From NCBI GenBank assembly GCA_016776605.1, contig JADHTB010000008.1, positions 1 through 64,000 on the forward strand: a DNA stretch of 64,000 nt. Reading direction: 5' to 3'. This document shows positions 26,209-36,048 of the stretch, one piece after another. Position 1 is the stretch's first letter. Each line of letters starts with the position of its first letter. The notes beneath the pieces were generated by a model. The model made no database searches and was not told the origin of the DNA. It was given only the letters and a program-made list of their open reading frames with translations. The stretch is from Alphaproteobacteria bacterium. GTDB taxonomy: Bacteria; Pseudomonadota; Alphaproteobacteria; GCA-2731375. Both the position numbers and the translations under genes were made by a program.

Positions 26209-28884
26209 TTAGCCTGAACCGGCCGATGCGATCGCTTCTTCGATAGCGGTCAGCGCGGCATCGGCCGCCTCTCCGTCCGGTCCGCCGGCCTGGGCCATGT
26301 CCGGGCGGCCGCCGCCACCCTTGCCGCCCACCGCGGCGGCACCAACACGGACCAGATCAACGGCGCTGAGGCGGTCTGTCAGGTCCTCGGTCACACCAAT
26401 GGTCAGGGCCGCCTTGCCCTCGTTGACGGCAATGAAGGCAACCACGCCCGAGCCCAGTTTCTTCTTTGCGGCATCGACCATGGCGCGCAGCTCCTTGGCC
26501 GGCACCCCGTCCAAACGGCGGCCGGCATACGCGATGCCGCCGACGTCCCTGGCGCCATCATCGCCACCGCCAGCGGCATCGCCGCCACCAAAGTCGCCAA
26601 GAGCTATCTTCTGGCGCGCCTGGCTCAAGTCACGCTCCAGCGTCTTGCGCTCTTCCAGCAGCGCACTGATCCGCTCGGGTAATTCTCCCGCCGTGGTTCT
26701 CAGTATCTCCGCGGCCGCGCGCAACTGATTTTCCTGGACATGAAAATATTCCAGGGCGGCAGCGCCGGTCAAAGCCTCGATCCGGCGCACGCCGGCAGCT
26801 ACCGCGCTTTCCCCGACGATGGTGAAGGCGCCTATATCACCGGTCTGGCGCACATGGGTGCCGCCGCAAAGTTCCGTTGAATAGGGCTGCTCCCCCTCGC
26901 CTTCGCCCATGGAAACCACCCGCACCTCGTCGCCGTATTTTTCGCCGAACAGCGCCAGGGCACCCTGTTCCACCGCCTCGTCCGGGGTCATCTGCCCGGT
27001 GCGCACGGCGACATTGACGCGGATCTGTTGATTGACGTCCCGCTCGATCTGGGCCAGTTCCTCTGTCCCCAGAGCCTTGGGATGGCTGACATCAAACCGC
27101 AGTCGATCAGGCGCCACCAACGAGCCCTTTTGGGTGATATGATCGCCCAAAAGATTACGCATGGCGGCATGCAATAGATGGGTGGCTGAATGGTTGGCCC
27201 GCAACTGGCCGCGCCGCCCGGTATCGACGGCCATTTCCACCACATCGCCGACTTTTAATTCGCCATTCCGCACGGCGCCGCGATGGACGTGCAAATCGCC
27301 CGCCCGCTTTTGTGTGTCAACGATATGAAGGCTGACCCCATCAGAACCGCGAAATTGACCGGCATCGCCTTGCTGGCCGCCGGATTCCCCATAGAACGGC
27401 GTCTGATTGACCAGGATAGACACTTCCGTCCCGACTGTTGCCGCCTCTACCCTGGCGCCATCGACAACCAGGGCCAGCACTTCGCCTTCCGCATGGTCTT
27501 TGTCATAGCCCAGGAATTCCGTGGCGCCGAACGCCTCGCGCAGTTCGAACCAAATGCGGTCCGTCCCCGTATCGCCGGAGCCGGCCCAACTGGCCCTGGC
27601 CTCGGTCCGCTGACGCTCCATGGCCAGGTCAAAACCGTCGGTGTCCACCCCGCGGTTCTGGCCACGCAAAACATCCTGGGTTAGATCCAGGGGAAAGCCA
27701 TAGGTATCATAAAGCCGAAAAGCGACGTCGCCGGGCAAGGCCTGCCCCGCGCCCAGTTTATCAACCTCGCCCATCAACAAATGCAAACCACGGTCCAGGG
27801 TCTGTTTAAACCGGCTTTCCTCGCCCCGCAGGGTTTCCGTAATCAAGGCTTCGGCACGGACCAATTCCGGGAAAGCCTGCCCCATCTTGCCCACCAGGGT
27901 CGGCACCAGACGCCACATCAGAGGATCGCTTGCCCCCATCATATGGGCATGGCGCATGGCCCGCCGCATGATCCGGCGCAGGACATAGCCGCGCCCTTCG
28001 TTGGAAGGCAGAACCCCATCGGCGATCAGGAAAGATGAGGCCCGCAGATGATCGGCGATGACCTTGTGGCCGGATTTGTGCGGGCCGTCGACGGGAACAT
28101 TGGTGAACTCGGCCGAGGCATCCATGATGCTGCGAAACAGATCGATATCATAATTGTCATGGGTGCCCTGCAACAGGGCTGTCAGACGTTCCAATCCCAT
28201 GCCCGTGTCGATGGACGGTTTCGGCAGTTCAACGCGCTGTTCCGCGCCCAACTGTTCGTATTGCATGAAAACCAGATTCCAGATCTCGATAAAGCGATCG
28301 CCATCTTCATCCGGACTGCCGGGCGGGCCGCCGGGGATGCCGGGCCCATGATCGAAAAAAATCTCAGAGCAGGGACCGCAGGGACCGGTATCGCCCATGG
28401 CCCAGAAATTGTCCGACGTGGCGATGCGGATAATCCGCTCTTCCGGTAACCCGGCGATCTTGCGCCACAGATCAAACGCCTGATCGTCGTCGTGATAGAC
28501 CGTCACCAGCAGGCGGTCCTGATCCAGGCCAAATTCCTTGGTGATCAGGTTCCAGGCCAGCTCGATCGCCCGTTCCTTGAAGTAATCACCGAACGAAAAG
28601 TTACCCAGCATTTCGAAAAATGTGTGATGCCGCGCGGTATAGCCCACATTGTCCAGATCGTTGTGCTTGCCCCCCGCGCGGACGCACTTTTGCGAGCTTA
28701 CCGCGCGCTTATACGGCCGCGTTTCGGCCCCGGTGAAGACATTCTTGAATTGCACCATGCCGGCGTTGGTGAACATCAGCGTGGGATCGTTGTGCGGCAC
28801 CAGGGGTGATGACGAGACGACTTCGTGCCCCGCCGCCGCAAAATAGTCCAGGAACGCCTTGCGGATATCGTTCGCGCTTTGCAT
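26209..28884 (-). CDS. alaS: Alanyl-tRNA synthetase
   Basis: A full-length 891-residue class II synthetase that charges tRNA-Ala and edits mischarged serine and glycine. N-terminal catalytic domain: [14 protein letters not shown] near 34-47 and [12 protein letters not shown] (motif 3 region). Editing domain: [13 protein letters not shown] and [13 protein letters not shown] with zinc-binding His/Cys residues. Coiled coil and C-Ala domain (about 720-891) include the Gly-rich [14 protein letters not shown] end. The potassium channel gene follows five bases later. An 18-residue Gly/Asp insertion (near [15 protein letters not shown]) precedes the C-Ala domain. Confidence 0.97.
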   Translation of the reverse strand: MQSANDIRKAFLDYFAAAGHEVVSSSPLVPHNDPTLMFTNAGMVQFKNVFTGAETRPYKRAVSSQKCVRAGGKHNDLDNVGYTARHHTFFEMLGNFSFGDYFKERAIELAWNLITKEFGLDQDRLLVTVYHDDDQAFDLWRKIAGLPEERIIRIATSDNFWAMGDTGPCGPCSEIFFDHGPGIPGGPPGSPDEDGDRFIEIWNLVFMQYEQLGAEQRVELPKPSIDTGMGLERLTALLQGTHDNYDIDLFRSIMDASAEFTNVPVDGPHKSGHKVIADHLRASSFLIADGVLPSNEGRGYVLRRIMRRAMRHAHMMGASDPLMWRLVPTLVGKMGQAFPELVRAEALITETLRGEESRFKQTLDRGLHLLMGEVDKLGAGQALPGDVAFRLYDTYGFPLDLTQDVLRGQNRGVDTDGFDLAMERQRTEARASWAGSGDTGTDRIWFELREAFGATEFLGYDKDHAEGEVLALVVDGARVEAATVGTEVSILVNQTPFYGESGGQQGDAGQFRGSDGVSLHIVDTQKRAGDLHVHRGAVRNGELKVGDVVEMAVDTGRRGQLRANHSATHLLHAAMRNLLGDHITQKGSLVAPDRLRFDVSHPKALGTEELAQIERDVNQQIRVNVAVRTGQMTPDEAVEQGALALFGEKYGDEVRVVSMGEGEGEQPYSTELCGGTHVRQTGDIGAFTIVGESAVAAGVRRIEALTGAAALEYFHVQENQLRAAAEILRTTAGELPERISALLEERKTLERDLSQARQKIALGDFGGGDAAGGGDDGARDVGGIAYAGRRLDGVPAKELRAMVDAAKKKLGSGVVAFIAVNEGKAALTIGVTEDLTDRLSAVDLVRVGAAAVGGKGGGGRPDMAQAGGPDGEAADAALTAIEEAIASAGSG

Positions 28885-29025
28885 TTCGTCCTATCCACCT
28901 ACTGCCATATTCAAATTTGCCAATGTGCGCCGCGCGGCGAAAGCGCAAGGCGGGCGGAAAATAGCCCCCCGGCCCGACCCTGTCCAGCAAAGCGGCTGCC
29001 CTGAAGGCCGTTACCTACAGTTACC

Positions 29026-29481
29026 TCAGTTTTTTGAAATCGGCAGGCAGTTGCCGAAATATTGGAAAGTAATGGGTGGCTGGCTTGCCATATGGACAGA
29101 GTGGCTGGCCAGAAACCCGCCCTCATCGCCGGCGAACTGGCCATGCACCGTGGTGACGTTCAAATCACCACCCGCGGCAAAGCCCAGAAAATGACGCACT
29201 TTGGACAGCGCGATCATTTCCAGATGCGTGGCGCCTTCCCGGCTGACGGCCTTGGCATTTCCCTGGGCGGTTTTGATGGCATCGATAGAGAAGGAAAATC
29301 CCGTTGTCGGGCGGGTCTGATAGGCGCCCACTTCCCAGTTTGTCTCGGTGGCGCTTTTGAAGACACAACGCAGGGACTTGGCGGCGGCCAGGGCCGTGGC
29401 GGCGTCCTGTCCCGAGGCAGCCACGGCCAGGCCGGGCAGACTGGACAGCAGGGTGAACAATAAAATGGGCAGCATGCGCAT
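29026..29481 (-). CDS. Exported protein of unknown function
   Basis: A 151-residue product with a clear Sec signal peptide (residues 1-21, cleavage near AVAAS). A mature part follows with two cysteines (Cys near 39 and near the C terminus) that could form a disulfide. It has mixed strands such as NWEVGAYQTRPTTGFSFSID. I do not recognise the family. It is divergent from gor, with about 150 bp between the starts, and 140 bp separates it from alaS. A periplasmic role is inferred from the signal only. Confidence 0.7.
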   Translation of the reverse strand: MRMLPILLFTLLSSLPGLAVAASGQDAATALAAAKSLRCVFKSATETNWEVGAYQTRPTTGFSFSIDAIKTAQGNAKAVSREGATHLEMIALSKVRHFLGFAAGGDLNVTTVHGQFAGDEGGFLASHSVHMASQPPITFQYFGNCLPISKN

Positions 29482-29633
29482 ATTGGAACCTATAAATTTT
29501 TACAGCCTCTCGGCGTTCAAGATTACGTCATCTTTTAACGGGCTATCTTGGAATTGCCAACGGGGAAGCCTAGTTTGGGTAGGTGAAAACATGATATTGC
29601 AGAGCTTCCAGTCCGCCTTTAGGGGAAATATTG

Positions 29634-31007
29634 ATGGCCTACGACTTTGACCTGTTTGTAATCGGCGCCGGTTCCGGCGGCGTACGGGCCTCGCGCATTG
29701 CCGCCGGCCATGGCGCCCGCGTCGCCGTGGCCGAGGAATACCGCTATGGCGGCACCTGCGTCATCCGGGGCTGTGTGCCGAAAAAGCTGTTCGTCTATGC
29801 CTCGCATTTTTCCGAGGATTTCGAGGATGCGGAAGCCTTCGGCTGGAGCGTGGGCAAGGTCAGCTTCGATTGGTCCAAGCTGGTGGCCAACAAGGACCGG
29901 GAAATTGACCGTCTGAACGGCATCTATATCAAGCTGTTGGATGGCGCCGGCGTCCGCCGCTATGACGGCCGGGCCCGTCTGCTGGATACCCACACGATTG
30001 AAGTTGCCGGCGAAACCGTGAGCACCGAACATATCCTGCTGGCCACGGGCGGCACCCCCACCATGCCCGATGTGCCCGGCATCGAACATGCCATCAGCTC
30101 GAACGAGGCCTTTCACCTGGAAACCCTGCCCGAACATATTACCATTGTGGGGGGTGGCTATATCGCCGTGGAGTTCGCGGGCATTTTTAACGGCCTGGGC
30201 CGATCGGTCACCCAGTTGTACCGCAGCGAACAGATCCTGCGCGGCTTTGACCGGGACGTGCGCGACCATCTAGCCGGCGAAATCCGCAAAAAGGGCATCG
30301 ATCTGCGCACGGAGACCAACGTCACCGCGATTGAGAAGACCGAAAATGGCTATCGCCTGAGCCTGACCAATGGCGAGAGCCTGGATACTGGCCTGATCAT
30401 GTACGCCACGGGCCGCCACCCCAACAGCGGCGATCTGGGGCTGGAAGCGGTCGGCGTCGAACTGGCCAAGGGCGGCGCGGTAAAGGTGGATGAATGGTCG
30501 CAAACCAACATCGCCAACATTCATGCGGTCGGCGATCTGACCGACCGCATCGCCCTGACCCCGGTGGCCTTGATGGAGGGGCATGCCTATGCCGATACGG
30601 TCTTTGGCAACCTGCCCCGCCAGCCCAATCACCAGGATGTCCCGGCCGCCGTGTTCAGCCAGCCCAGCGTCGGCACCGTGGGATTGACCGAGGAACAGGC
30701 CCGGGCCGAGATCGGCGAGGTGGATATCTATAAATCCAGCTTCACGCCCATGAAGCACACCCTGACCCCCAGCGCGGAAAAAACCCTGATGAAGCTGATC
30801 GTCGACGCCAAAACGGACCGGGTGCTGGGCTGTCACGTGGTCGGACCGGACGCCGCCGAAATGGTCCAGGGCATCGGCATCGCCCTGAAATGCAACGCCA
30901 CCAAGGCGCAGTTCGACGCCACGGTCGGCATCCATCCATCAGCGGCCGAGGAACTGGTCACCATGCGGACAAAATGGACCCCGCCCGAAAGCCTGGCGGC
31001 CGAGTAA
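29634..31007 (+). CDS. gor: Glutathione-disulfide reductase
   Basis: A 457-residue flavoprotein that reduces GSSG with NADPH. FAD site VIGAGSGGVRASR (about residues 8-20), redox-active GGTCVIRGCVPKK (two cysteines near 42 and 47), NADP site TIVGGGYIAVEFA, and the C-terminal catalytic histidine in VGIHPSAAEELVTM. The 12-residue stretch typical of plant/alphaproteobacterial GR rather than lipoamide dehydrogenase is seen. The ATG at 29634 follows AGGGGAAATATTG; the TTG before it is not needed. A weak hairpin follows the stop. Confidence 0.95.
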   Translation: MAYDFDLFVIGAGSGGVRASRIAAGHGARVAVAEEYRYGGTCVIRGCVPKKLFVYASHFSEDFEDAEAFGWSVGKVSFDWSKLVANKDREIDRLNGIYIKLLDGAGVRRYDGRARLLDTHTIEVAGETVSTEHILLATGGTPTMPDVPGIEHAISSNEAFHLETLPEHITIVGGGYIAVEFAGIFNGLGRSVTQLYRSEQILRGFDRDVRDHLAGEIRKKGIDLRTETNVTAIEKTENGYRLSLTNGESLDTGLIMYATGRHPNSGDLGLEAVGVELAKGGAVKVDEWSQTNIANIHAVGDLTDRIALTPVALMEGHAYADTVFGNLPRQPNHQDVPAAVFSQPSVGTVGLTEEQARAEIGEVDIYKSSFTPMKHTLTPSAEKTLMKLIVDAKTDRVLGCHVVGPDAAEMVQGIGIALKCNATKAQFDATVGIHPSAAEELVTMRTKWTPPESLAAE

Positions 31008-31041
31008 TTTGCCGTTCGCGGCGTCTTGGCACAACGGGGGG

Positions 31042-31060
31042 AAAGGTTCCGACCTTTTAA
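31042..31060 (+). terminator. Probable weak terminator after gor
   Basis: The hairpin AAAGGT-tccg-ACCTTT (31042-31057) runs into a short T-rich end (the last four bases of the stem arm are CTTTT). It lies about 35 bp after the gor stop. The stem is short and the T-tract poor, so efficiency is doubtful. Confidence 0.45.
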
Positions 31061-31159
31061 CATGGCCGTTCCGGATTTTGTGATGAGTAAAGGCTCGCAT
31101 CATAGCGGGGCTCTTTCGGGACGGTTTTAAATTGAGCCGCGCGAATCGGCGCTGAAAGC

Positions 31160-31188
31160 TTGGAAAACTCAATAGCTTACCGTATATA
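31160..31188 (+). promoter_or_regulatory. Candidate sigma-70-type promoter of the DAHP synthase gene
   Basis: TTGGAA (31160-31165) and TATATA (31183-31188) are separated by 17 bp and lie 31 bp upstream of the DAHP synthase start. This gives a short untranslated leader with the AGGGATG ribosome site. Assigned by consensus only. Confidence 0.5.
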
Positions 31189-31218
31189 GGGCGCCTCTTT
31201 CTTGTTAGGGATGAAGAC

Positions 31219-32613
31219 ATGGCTCAGCAATGGACCCCTGATGGCTGGCGGCAACGCACGGCTTTACAAATGCCGGACTACGCCGATGCCGGCGCATTGG
31301 ACGGTGTGCTGGATAAACTGCACAGCTTTCCACCGCTGGTATTCGCCGGCGAAGTGAACGCCCTGCGCCGCCGTCTGGCCCAGGTATCGGAAGGCAATGG
31401 CTTTCTGCTGCAGGGCGGCGATTGCGCAGAAAGCTTTGCCGAATTCCATCCCGACAATATCCGCGATACCTTTCGCGTCTTGATGCAGATGGCCGTCATC
31501 CTGACCTTTGGCGGCGCCGTACCGGTGGTCAAGGTAGGCCGCATGGCCGGACAATTCGCCAAGCCGCGCTCCAGCCCCACGGAAGTGATAGACGGCGTCG
31601 AACTGCCCATTTACCGCGGCGACATCGTGAACGGTATCGAGTTCGAGGACGCCACGCGCCAGCCTGATCCGAACCGTCTGTTGACTGCCTATAGCCAAGC
31701 GGCGGCGACACTGAATTTACTGCGGGCCTTCGCGCAAGGCGGCTATGCCGATCTGTACAAGATCCACCGCTGGAACCTTGACTTTGTCGAGGGCACCGAG
31801 ACGGCGGCCCGTTACCGGGAATTGTGCGGCCGTATCACGGAAGCCCTGGAATTCATGGAGGCCTGCGGCATCGACGGCGACAGTGTCCCGGCCATGCGGC
31901 AAACCGACTTCTACACCTCGCACGAGGCCTTGTTGCTGAACTATGAAGAAGCGATGACCCGTCAGGACACCATCACCCGCGTTGGCGGCTGGTACGATAC
32001 CTCGGCGCATATGGTCTGGATTGGCGACCGCACCCGCCAGGTGGACGGCGCCCATGTTGAATATTGCCGGGGCATCAACAATCCCCTGGGTCTGAAGGCC
32101 GGCCCAACCACCGAGCGTGACGATCTGCTGCGGCTGATCGACATCCTGAACCCAGGCAACGAGGCCGGGCGTCTAACCATCATCTGCCGCATGGGTGATG
32201 ATCAGGTGACGGAAAAGCTGCCCCCCCTGATCCGCGCGGTCGAGGGCGAGGGGCACAAGGTTGTCTGGTCCTGCGATCCCATGCACGGCAACACCATCAA
32301 ATCATCGACCGGTTACAAGACCCGGCCGTTCGACCGCATCCTGGCCGAGGTGCGCGGTTTCTTTGCCGTGCATCAAAGCGAAGGCAGCCACCCCGGCGGC
32401 GTGCATGTGGAGATGACCGGGCAGGACGTGACGGAATGCCTGGGCGGGGCGCAATTAATCAATGAAGAACAATTGGCCTCGCGCTATCATACCCATTGCG
32501 ATCCGCGGTTGAATGCCTCACAGAGCCTGGAATTGTCATTCCTGATCGCGGAAATGCTAAAGCAGCAACGCCCGGCACGGCAATTGGCGCAAGCGGTGCA
32601 AGCCGCGCAATAG
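31219..32613 (+). CDS. Class II 3-deoxy-7-phosphoheptulonate (DAHP) synthase
   Basis: A 464-residue class II (plant/AroA-II type) DAHP synthase that condenses phosphoenolpyruvate and erythrose-4-phosphate, the first step of the shikimate pathway. [15 protein letters not shown] (about residues 66-80), [13 protein letters not shown], and HLDPEF-like C-terminal [20 protein letters not shown] are typical; the metal-binding cysteine is the one in GGDCAE. The TAG stop coincides with the first three bases of a palindromic element. No other shikimate genes adjoin it. Confidence 0.95.
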   Translation: MAQQWTPDGWRQRTALQMPDYADAGALDGVLDKLHSFPPLVFAGEVNALRRRLAQVSEGNGFLLQGGDCAESFAEFHPDNIRDTFRVLMQMAVILTFGGAVPVVKVGRMAGQFAKPRSSPTEVIDGVELPIYRGDIVNGIEFEDATRQPDPNRLLTAYSQAAATLNLLRAFAQGGYADLYKIHRWNLDFVEGTETAARYRELCGRITEALEFMEACGIDGDSVPAMRQTDFYTSHEALLLNYEEAMTRQDTITRVGGWYDTSAHMVWIGDRTRQVDGAHVEYCRGINNPLGLKAGPTTERDDLLRLIDILNPGNEAGRLTIICRMGDDQVTEKLPPLIRAVEGEGHKVVWSCDPMHGNTIKSSTGYKTRPFDRILAEVRGFFAVHQSEGSHPGGVHVEMTGQDVTECLGGAQLINEEQLASRYHTHCDPRLNASQSLELSFLIAEMLKQQRPARQLAQAVQAAQ

Positions 32614-32713
32614 AGCAATTCCGAATTAATGAGAATCGCGAAGCGATTCTAAGTGATTGGAAAAATTGCTCTAATTCTAAAGATCTGAGCATTTTCATTC
32701 TGAAAATGCTCTA
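32611..32713. repeat. 103-bp two-module dispersed palindromic element (copy 1)
   Basis: Module A (32611-32673) is a long imperfect hairpin. Its outer arms are TAGAGCAATT and AATTGCTCTA, and an inner AGAATCG/CGATTCT stem surrounds CGAAG. Module B (32687-32711) is the perfect hairpin GAGCATTTTCA / TGAAAATGCTC with a three-base centre. About 92 percent identical to the copy at 50585 (eight differences by hand alignment). Its first TAG is the stop codon of the DAHP synthase gene. Resembles short interspersed palindromes of other alphaproteobacteria. Confidence 0.85.
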
Positions 32714-32772
32714 GGCGACGATTTCAATCGGGGCGGCGCAAACCAAAACGATAGGTTGCCGGGAGATGGCGC

Positions 32773-33918
32773 ATGACGGGTAATAACCCAAAAGGGGATA
32801 ACGATCTGGAAGGCGATGTCGATCGCTGGACCGATCAATATTTCAAGAAGACCCGCGCCATTGTACAGCGCAATGGCGATGCCCAGGTCACCTATGCGAT
32901 CTTCATGCGCCGCCCGGTCAGTTTTGCGCCCCGGTTGATGATCGACTGGTTGCAGCGGGTTGCGGCGGAACGCGGCACCAGCTTCAAGATCGAAAATTGT
33001 TTCGAAGAAGGCGACTGGGTCGGCGCCGGAGAGCCGCTGTTGTATCTGAGCGGCCAGCTGTCCCAGTTGGTGGATTTGGAAACCCTGTATTTACAAAAAC
33101 TGGGGGCCTGCTGCGTGGCCGCCTACAACGCCTATCTGATGTGCGCCGCCCTGCCCGATGCACAATTCCTGGCCATGGATGCCCGCCATTGCGCCGGTCA
33201 TGAAATGGCCGAGATGATGGCCTATGCGGCCTCTGTCGGCAGCGAAGCGGCCCGGCGGGACCGGGATGCAGTCGGTTTTATCGGCAATGCCACGGATGCC
33301 ACGGCGCATTTTTTCGGCAACGAAAAGGGCCTGGGCACCATGCCCCATGCCTTGATCGGCTATGCCGGCAGCACCTTGCGGGCGGCGGAAATGTATGCCG
33401 AAAGTTTCCCTGGCGAACCCTTGACCGTGCTGGTGGACTATTTCGGGCAGGAGGTTACGGACGCCCTGGCGGTGTGCCGCCGGTTCCCGGAGCTGGCGGA
33501 GGAAGGCGCCGTGGCCGTACGCCTGGATACTCACGGCGGCCGCTTTGTCGAGGGATTGGATATTCCGGCCTCTTATGCCGTGCTGGAACGGCATGTGCCC
33601 CGCGCGGTGCGGCAATACCGTAACGAAGAGGAATTGCGCTGGCTGGTCGGGACCGGCGTCTCCGCCGCCGCGATTTTTCATATGCGCGATGCCCTGGACG
33701 ACGCGGGCTTTCCCAATGCACGGATCGTTGCATCCTCGGGCTTCAATTTCTTCAAATGCCAGGTCATGGGCAGCGTCAATGCCCCCATCAATGTGGTCGG
33801 CACCGGCTCTTACCTGCCCGACGACTGGCGCGAGACCTATGCGACGGCGGATATCGTCGCCTATGACGGCAAGCCGCAAGTAAAGGTCGGGCGCGAATTC
33901 CTGCTACAACGGCGCTGA
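32773..33918 (+). CDS. Nicotinate phosphoribosyltransferase
   Basis: A 381-residue type II phosphoribosyltransferase-fold enzyme of NAD salvage, converting nicotinate and PRPP to nicotinate mononucleotide. The N-terminal WTDQYFKKTRAIV, MDARHCAGHEMAEMM (near 137-151), DYFGQEVTDAL and VRLDTHGGRF phosphate-binding segments, and FNFFKCQVMGSV fit NAPRTase proteins of alphaproteobacteria. The fit is family-level. The start follows a GGGAGATGGCGC region about six bases upstream. It lies downstream of a palindromic element and upstream of an EamA permease (49 bp). Confidence 0.85.
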   Translation: MTGNNPKGDNDLEGDVDRWTDQYFKKTRAIVQRNGDAQVTYAIFMRRPVSFAPRLMIDWLQRVAAERGTSFKIENCFEEGDWVGAGEPLLYLSGQLSQLVDLETLYLQKLGACCVAAYNAYLMCAALPDAQFLAMDARHCAGHEMAEMMAYAASVGSEAARRDRDAVGFIGNATDATAHFFGNEKGLGTMPHALIGYAGSTLRAAEMYAESFPGEPLTVLVDYFGQEVTDALAVCRRFPELAEEGAVAVRLDTHGGRFVEGLDIPASYAVLERHVPRAVRQYRNEEELRWLVGTGVSAAAIFHMRDALDDAGFPNARIVASSGFNFFKCQVMGSVNAPINVVGTGSYLPDDWRETYATADIVAYDGKPQVKVGREFLLQRR

Positions 33919-33967
33919 TGGCGCGGCCTGCGTGACGCCACGTTGACCCTCTGACCGACCGGACCGC

Positions 33968-34849
33968 ATGTTCAGAAATTTGACAGACAGCGCCAAGGGC
34001 ATCTGGTGCATGATCGCCGGCACCTTGCTGTTGACCACCCAGGACGGCATTACCAAGTGGCTGGCGGCGGATTATCATGCCGGCGAGATCCTCTTCTATC
34101 GCGGTATTTTTACCTTCGTGCCCATCGCCCTATTGGTGGCGCGGACCGGCGGGTGGCAGGTTCTGGCCACGTGCAATCTGAAGGGCACCTTAATCCGCGC
34201 CGGCCTGGGCACCGCCACGTCGATCTTCGTCGTCCTGTCATTTCTTTATCTGCCCCTGGCCACGGCCCTGGCGATCATCTTTCTAAGCCCCGTCATGTTG
34301 ACGGCCCTGTCCCTGCCCTTGCTGGGCGAACGGGTCGGCTGGCGGCGCTGGACCGCGGTCATTGTCGGCTTTGCCGGCGTCCTGATAATAGTGCGGCCCG
34401 GCGCTGCGGGGGTACCGTATTTTTATATTTTCCCGCTGATTACCGCCCTGCTGTCTACCCTGCGCGATGTCGCGACCCGGCATTTGCGCGGCACCGAAAA
34501 TTCCCTGTCGATCCTGTTCTATTCCATGTTGGTGGCTATTCTGGCGGGCGCCGCCAGCCTGCCCCTGCTGGGCGGTCATTGGCCCAGCCCGTTTGATTGG
34601 GGCCTGCTGGCCACCGCAGGCATATTGGTCGCCATTTCGCACCTGCTGACGATCCAGGCCCTGTTGCTGGCGCCGGGGGGCACCGTCGCGCCGTTCAAAT
34701 ACCTGTCCCTGGTCTGGGCCGGCGTGATCGGCTATGGGGTCTGGGGTGATGTGCCTGACCAATGGAAACTGGCCGGCGCGGCGCTGGTGGTAGGCTCCGG
34801 GCTGTTCATCCTGCACCGCGAGTTGAAGCGGCCGCAGGCAACAACCTAG
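33968..34849 (+). CDS. EamA/DMT-family permease
   Basis: A 293-residue membrane protein with ten hydrophobic segments in two EamA repeats. TLLLTTQDGITKWLAADYHAG near the start, ATALAIIFLSPVMLTALSLPLLGERVG in repeat one, and TIQALLLAPGGTVAPFKYLSLVWA in repeat two fit the subgroup resembling RhaT/YdcZ-neighbouring DMT exporters. The substrate is unknown. Its TAG stop is the first TAG of a degenerate copy of the palindromic element. Confidence 0.85.
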   Translation: MFRNLTDSAKGIWCMIAGTLLLTTQDGITKWLAADYHAGEILFYRGIFTFVPIALLVARTGGWQVLATCNLKGTLIRAGLGTATSIFVVLSFLYLPLATALAIIFLSPVMLTALSLPLLGERVGWRRWTAVIVGFAGVLIIVRPGAAGVPYFYIFPLITALLSTLRDVATRHLRGTENSLSILFYSMLVAILAGAASLPLLGGHWPSPFDWGLLATAGILVAISHLLTIQALLLAPGGTVAPFKYLSLVWAGVIGYGVWGDVPDQWKLAGAALVVGSGLFILHRELKRPQATT

Positions 34850-34872
34850 AGTATTTTCTTCGAATGCGCTCT
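34847..34872. repeat. Diverged module-B palindrome after the EamA gene
   Basis: TAGAGTATTTTCTTCG followed by AATGCGCTCT is a shortened, diverged copy of the module-B hairpin seen at 23974, 32687 and 50661. Its leading TAG is the stop codon of the permease gene. It lies in a 35-bp convergent gap. Confidence 0.55.
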
Positions 34873-34884
34873 CGGCAATGGGGC

Positions 34885-35892
34885 CTATTCGGCGGCGATC
34901 CGGACGATTTGCTTGCCGAAATTTTCACCCTTCAGCATGCCGATGAAAGCACCAGGCGCGTTTTCGATCCCCACGGTGATATCTTCGCGGTATTTGATCT
35001 TGCCGGACGCCAGCCAGCCGGACATCTCGGCCATGAATTCTGCCTTCAGATCCATGTGATCAGAGACAATGAAGCCTTGCATCTTGACCTTATTACCGAC
35101 GATGGTGCCTAGGTTTTTCACCCCTTCAGGTTTTTCCAGATTGTACTGGCTGATCATGCCGCAGGCGACGATACGGGCATAGGGATTAAGCTTCAGCAGT
35201 ACCGCATCCAGCATCGCACCGCCGACGTTCTCGAAATAGACGTCGATGCCCTTGGGACAAGTCTGGGCCAGGCCATCGCCCAGGGAGGCCACCGTCTTGT
35301 AGTTAAAGGCGGCATCGAAGCCCAGTTCGTCCCTGATATAGGCCACTTTGTCATCGGAACCGGCGCTACCCGCTACATGACAGCCCTGCATTTTTGCGAT
35401 CTGCCCGGCGATCTGCCCAACCGCGCCGGAGGCAGCGGAGACATAGACCGTCTCGCCCGTCTTGGGCTGGCCAATATTGCGCAGGCCGACCCAGGCGGTC
35501 ATGCTGGGCATGCCCAGGACGCCAAGATAATGGGACAGGGATGCCACATTGCCGTCAACCTTGTTGACCTGCCCTGCCTTGGCCACGGAATAGGTTTCCC
35601 AGCCCAGGCGGCCTTCCACCAGATCACCAACCGCCAGGGACGGATCATTGGATATGATTACTTCGCCGACCGCGCCGGCCTGCAACACCTGTCCCAGTTC
35701 AAATCCAGGCGTGTAGGACTTTTGATCGCGCATGCGGCCGCGCATATAAGGATCGAGTGACATAAAAATATTGCGCACCAGCACTTCACCTGTTCCCGGT
35801 TCAGCCACGGGGCCCTTCGCCACCTCGAAATGCGAGGCATCGACCCAGCCGGTGGGGCGGGATTTGAATAAAACTTGGGTATTTTCGGCCAT
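34885..35892 (-). CDS. NADP-dependent medium-chain oxidoreductase (CurA/PTGR-like)
   Basis: A 335-residue zinc-independent MDR enzyme of the CurA/leukotriene B4 dehydrogenase-like group. FMSLDPYMRGRM (about 42-53) is the family signature. It is followed by VYVSAASGAVGQIAGQIAKMQG (quoted here in part as the NADPH-binding fold), GFDAAFNYK, and FENVGGAMLDAVL. No structural zinc cysteines are seen. Such enzymes reduce alpha,beta-unsaturated ketones or aldehydes. The gene is monocistronic, with divergent transcription of the conserved unknown gene at 36049. Confidence 0.9.
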   Translation of the reverse strand: MAENTQVLFKSRPTGWVDASHFEVAKGPVAEPGTGEVLVRNIFMSLDPYMRGRMRDQKSYTPGFELGQVLQAGAVGEVIISNDPSLAVGDLVEGRLGWETYSVAKAGQVNKVDGNVASLSHYLGVLGMPSMTAWVGLRNIGQPKTGETVYVSAASGAVGQIAGQIAKMQGCHVAGSAGSDDKVAYIRDELGFDAAFNYKTVASLGDGLAQTCPKGIDVYFENVGGAMLDAVLLKLNPYARIVACGMISQYNLEKPEGVKNLGTIVGNKVKMQGFIVSDHMDLKAEFMAEMSGWLASGKIKYREDITVGIENAPGAFIGMLKGENFGKQIVRIAAE

Positions 35893-36048
35893 TTTATGTC
35901 TGCTTTCCTCTAAATCCAGACCCGGTGTATCGCATCGGGCACGCCGAGGCGCAATAGCGGGTCCTAATATCAGAATTCTACAATTAACGGCAAATTCACC
36001 AATTCAGAATATTACAACAATGTCATAATTTTTGTGAATGAGAGAGAG

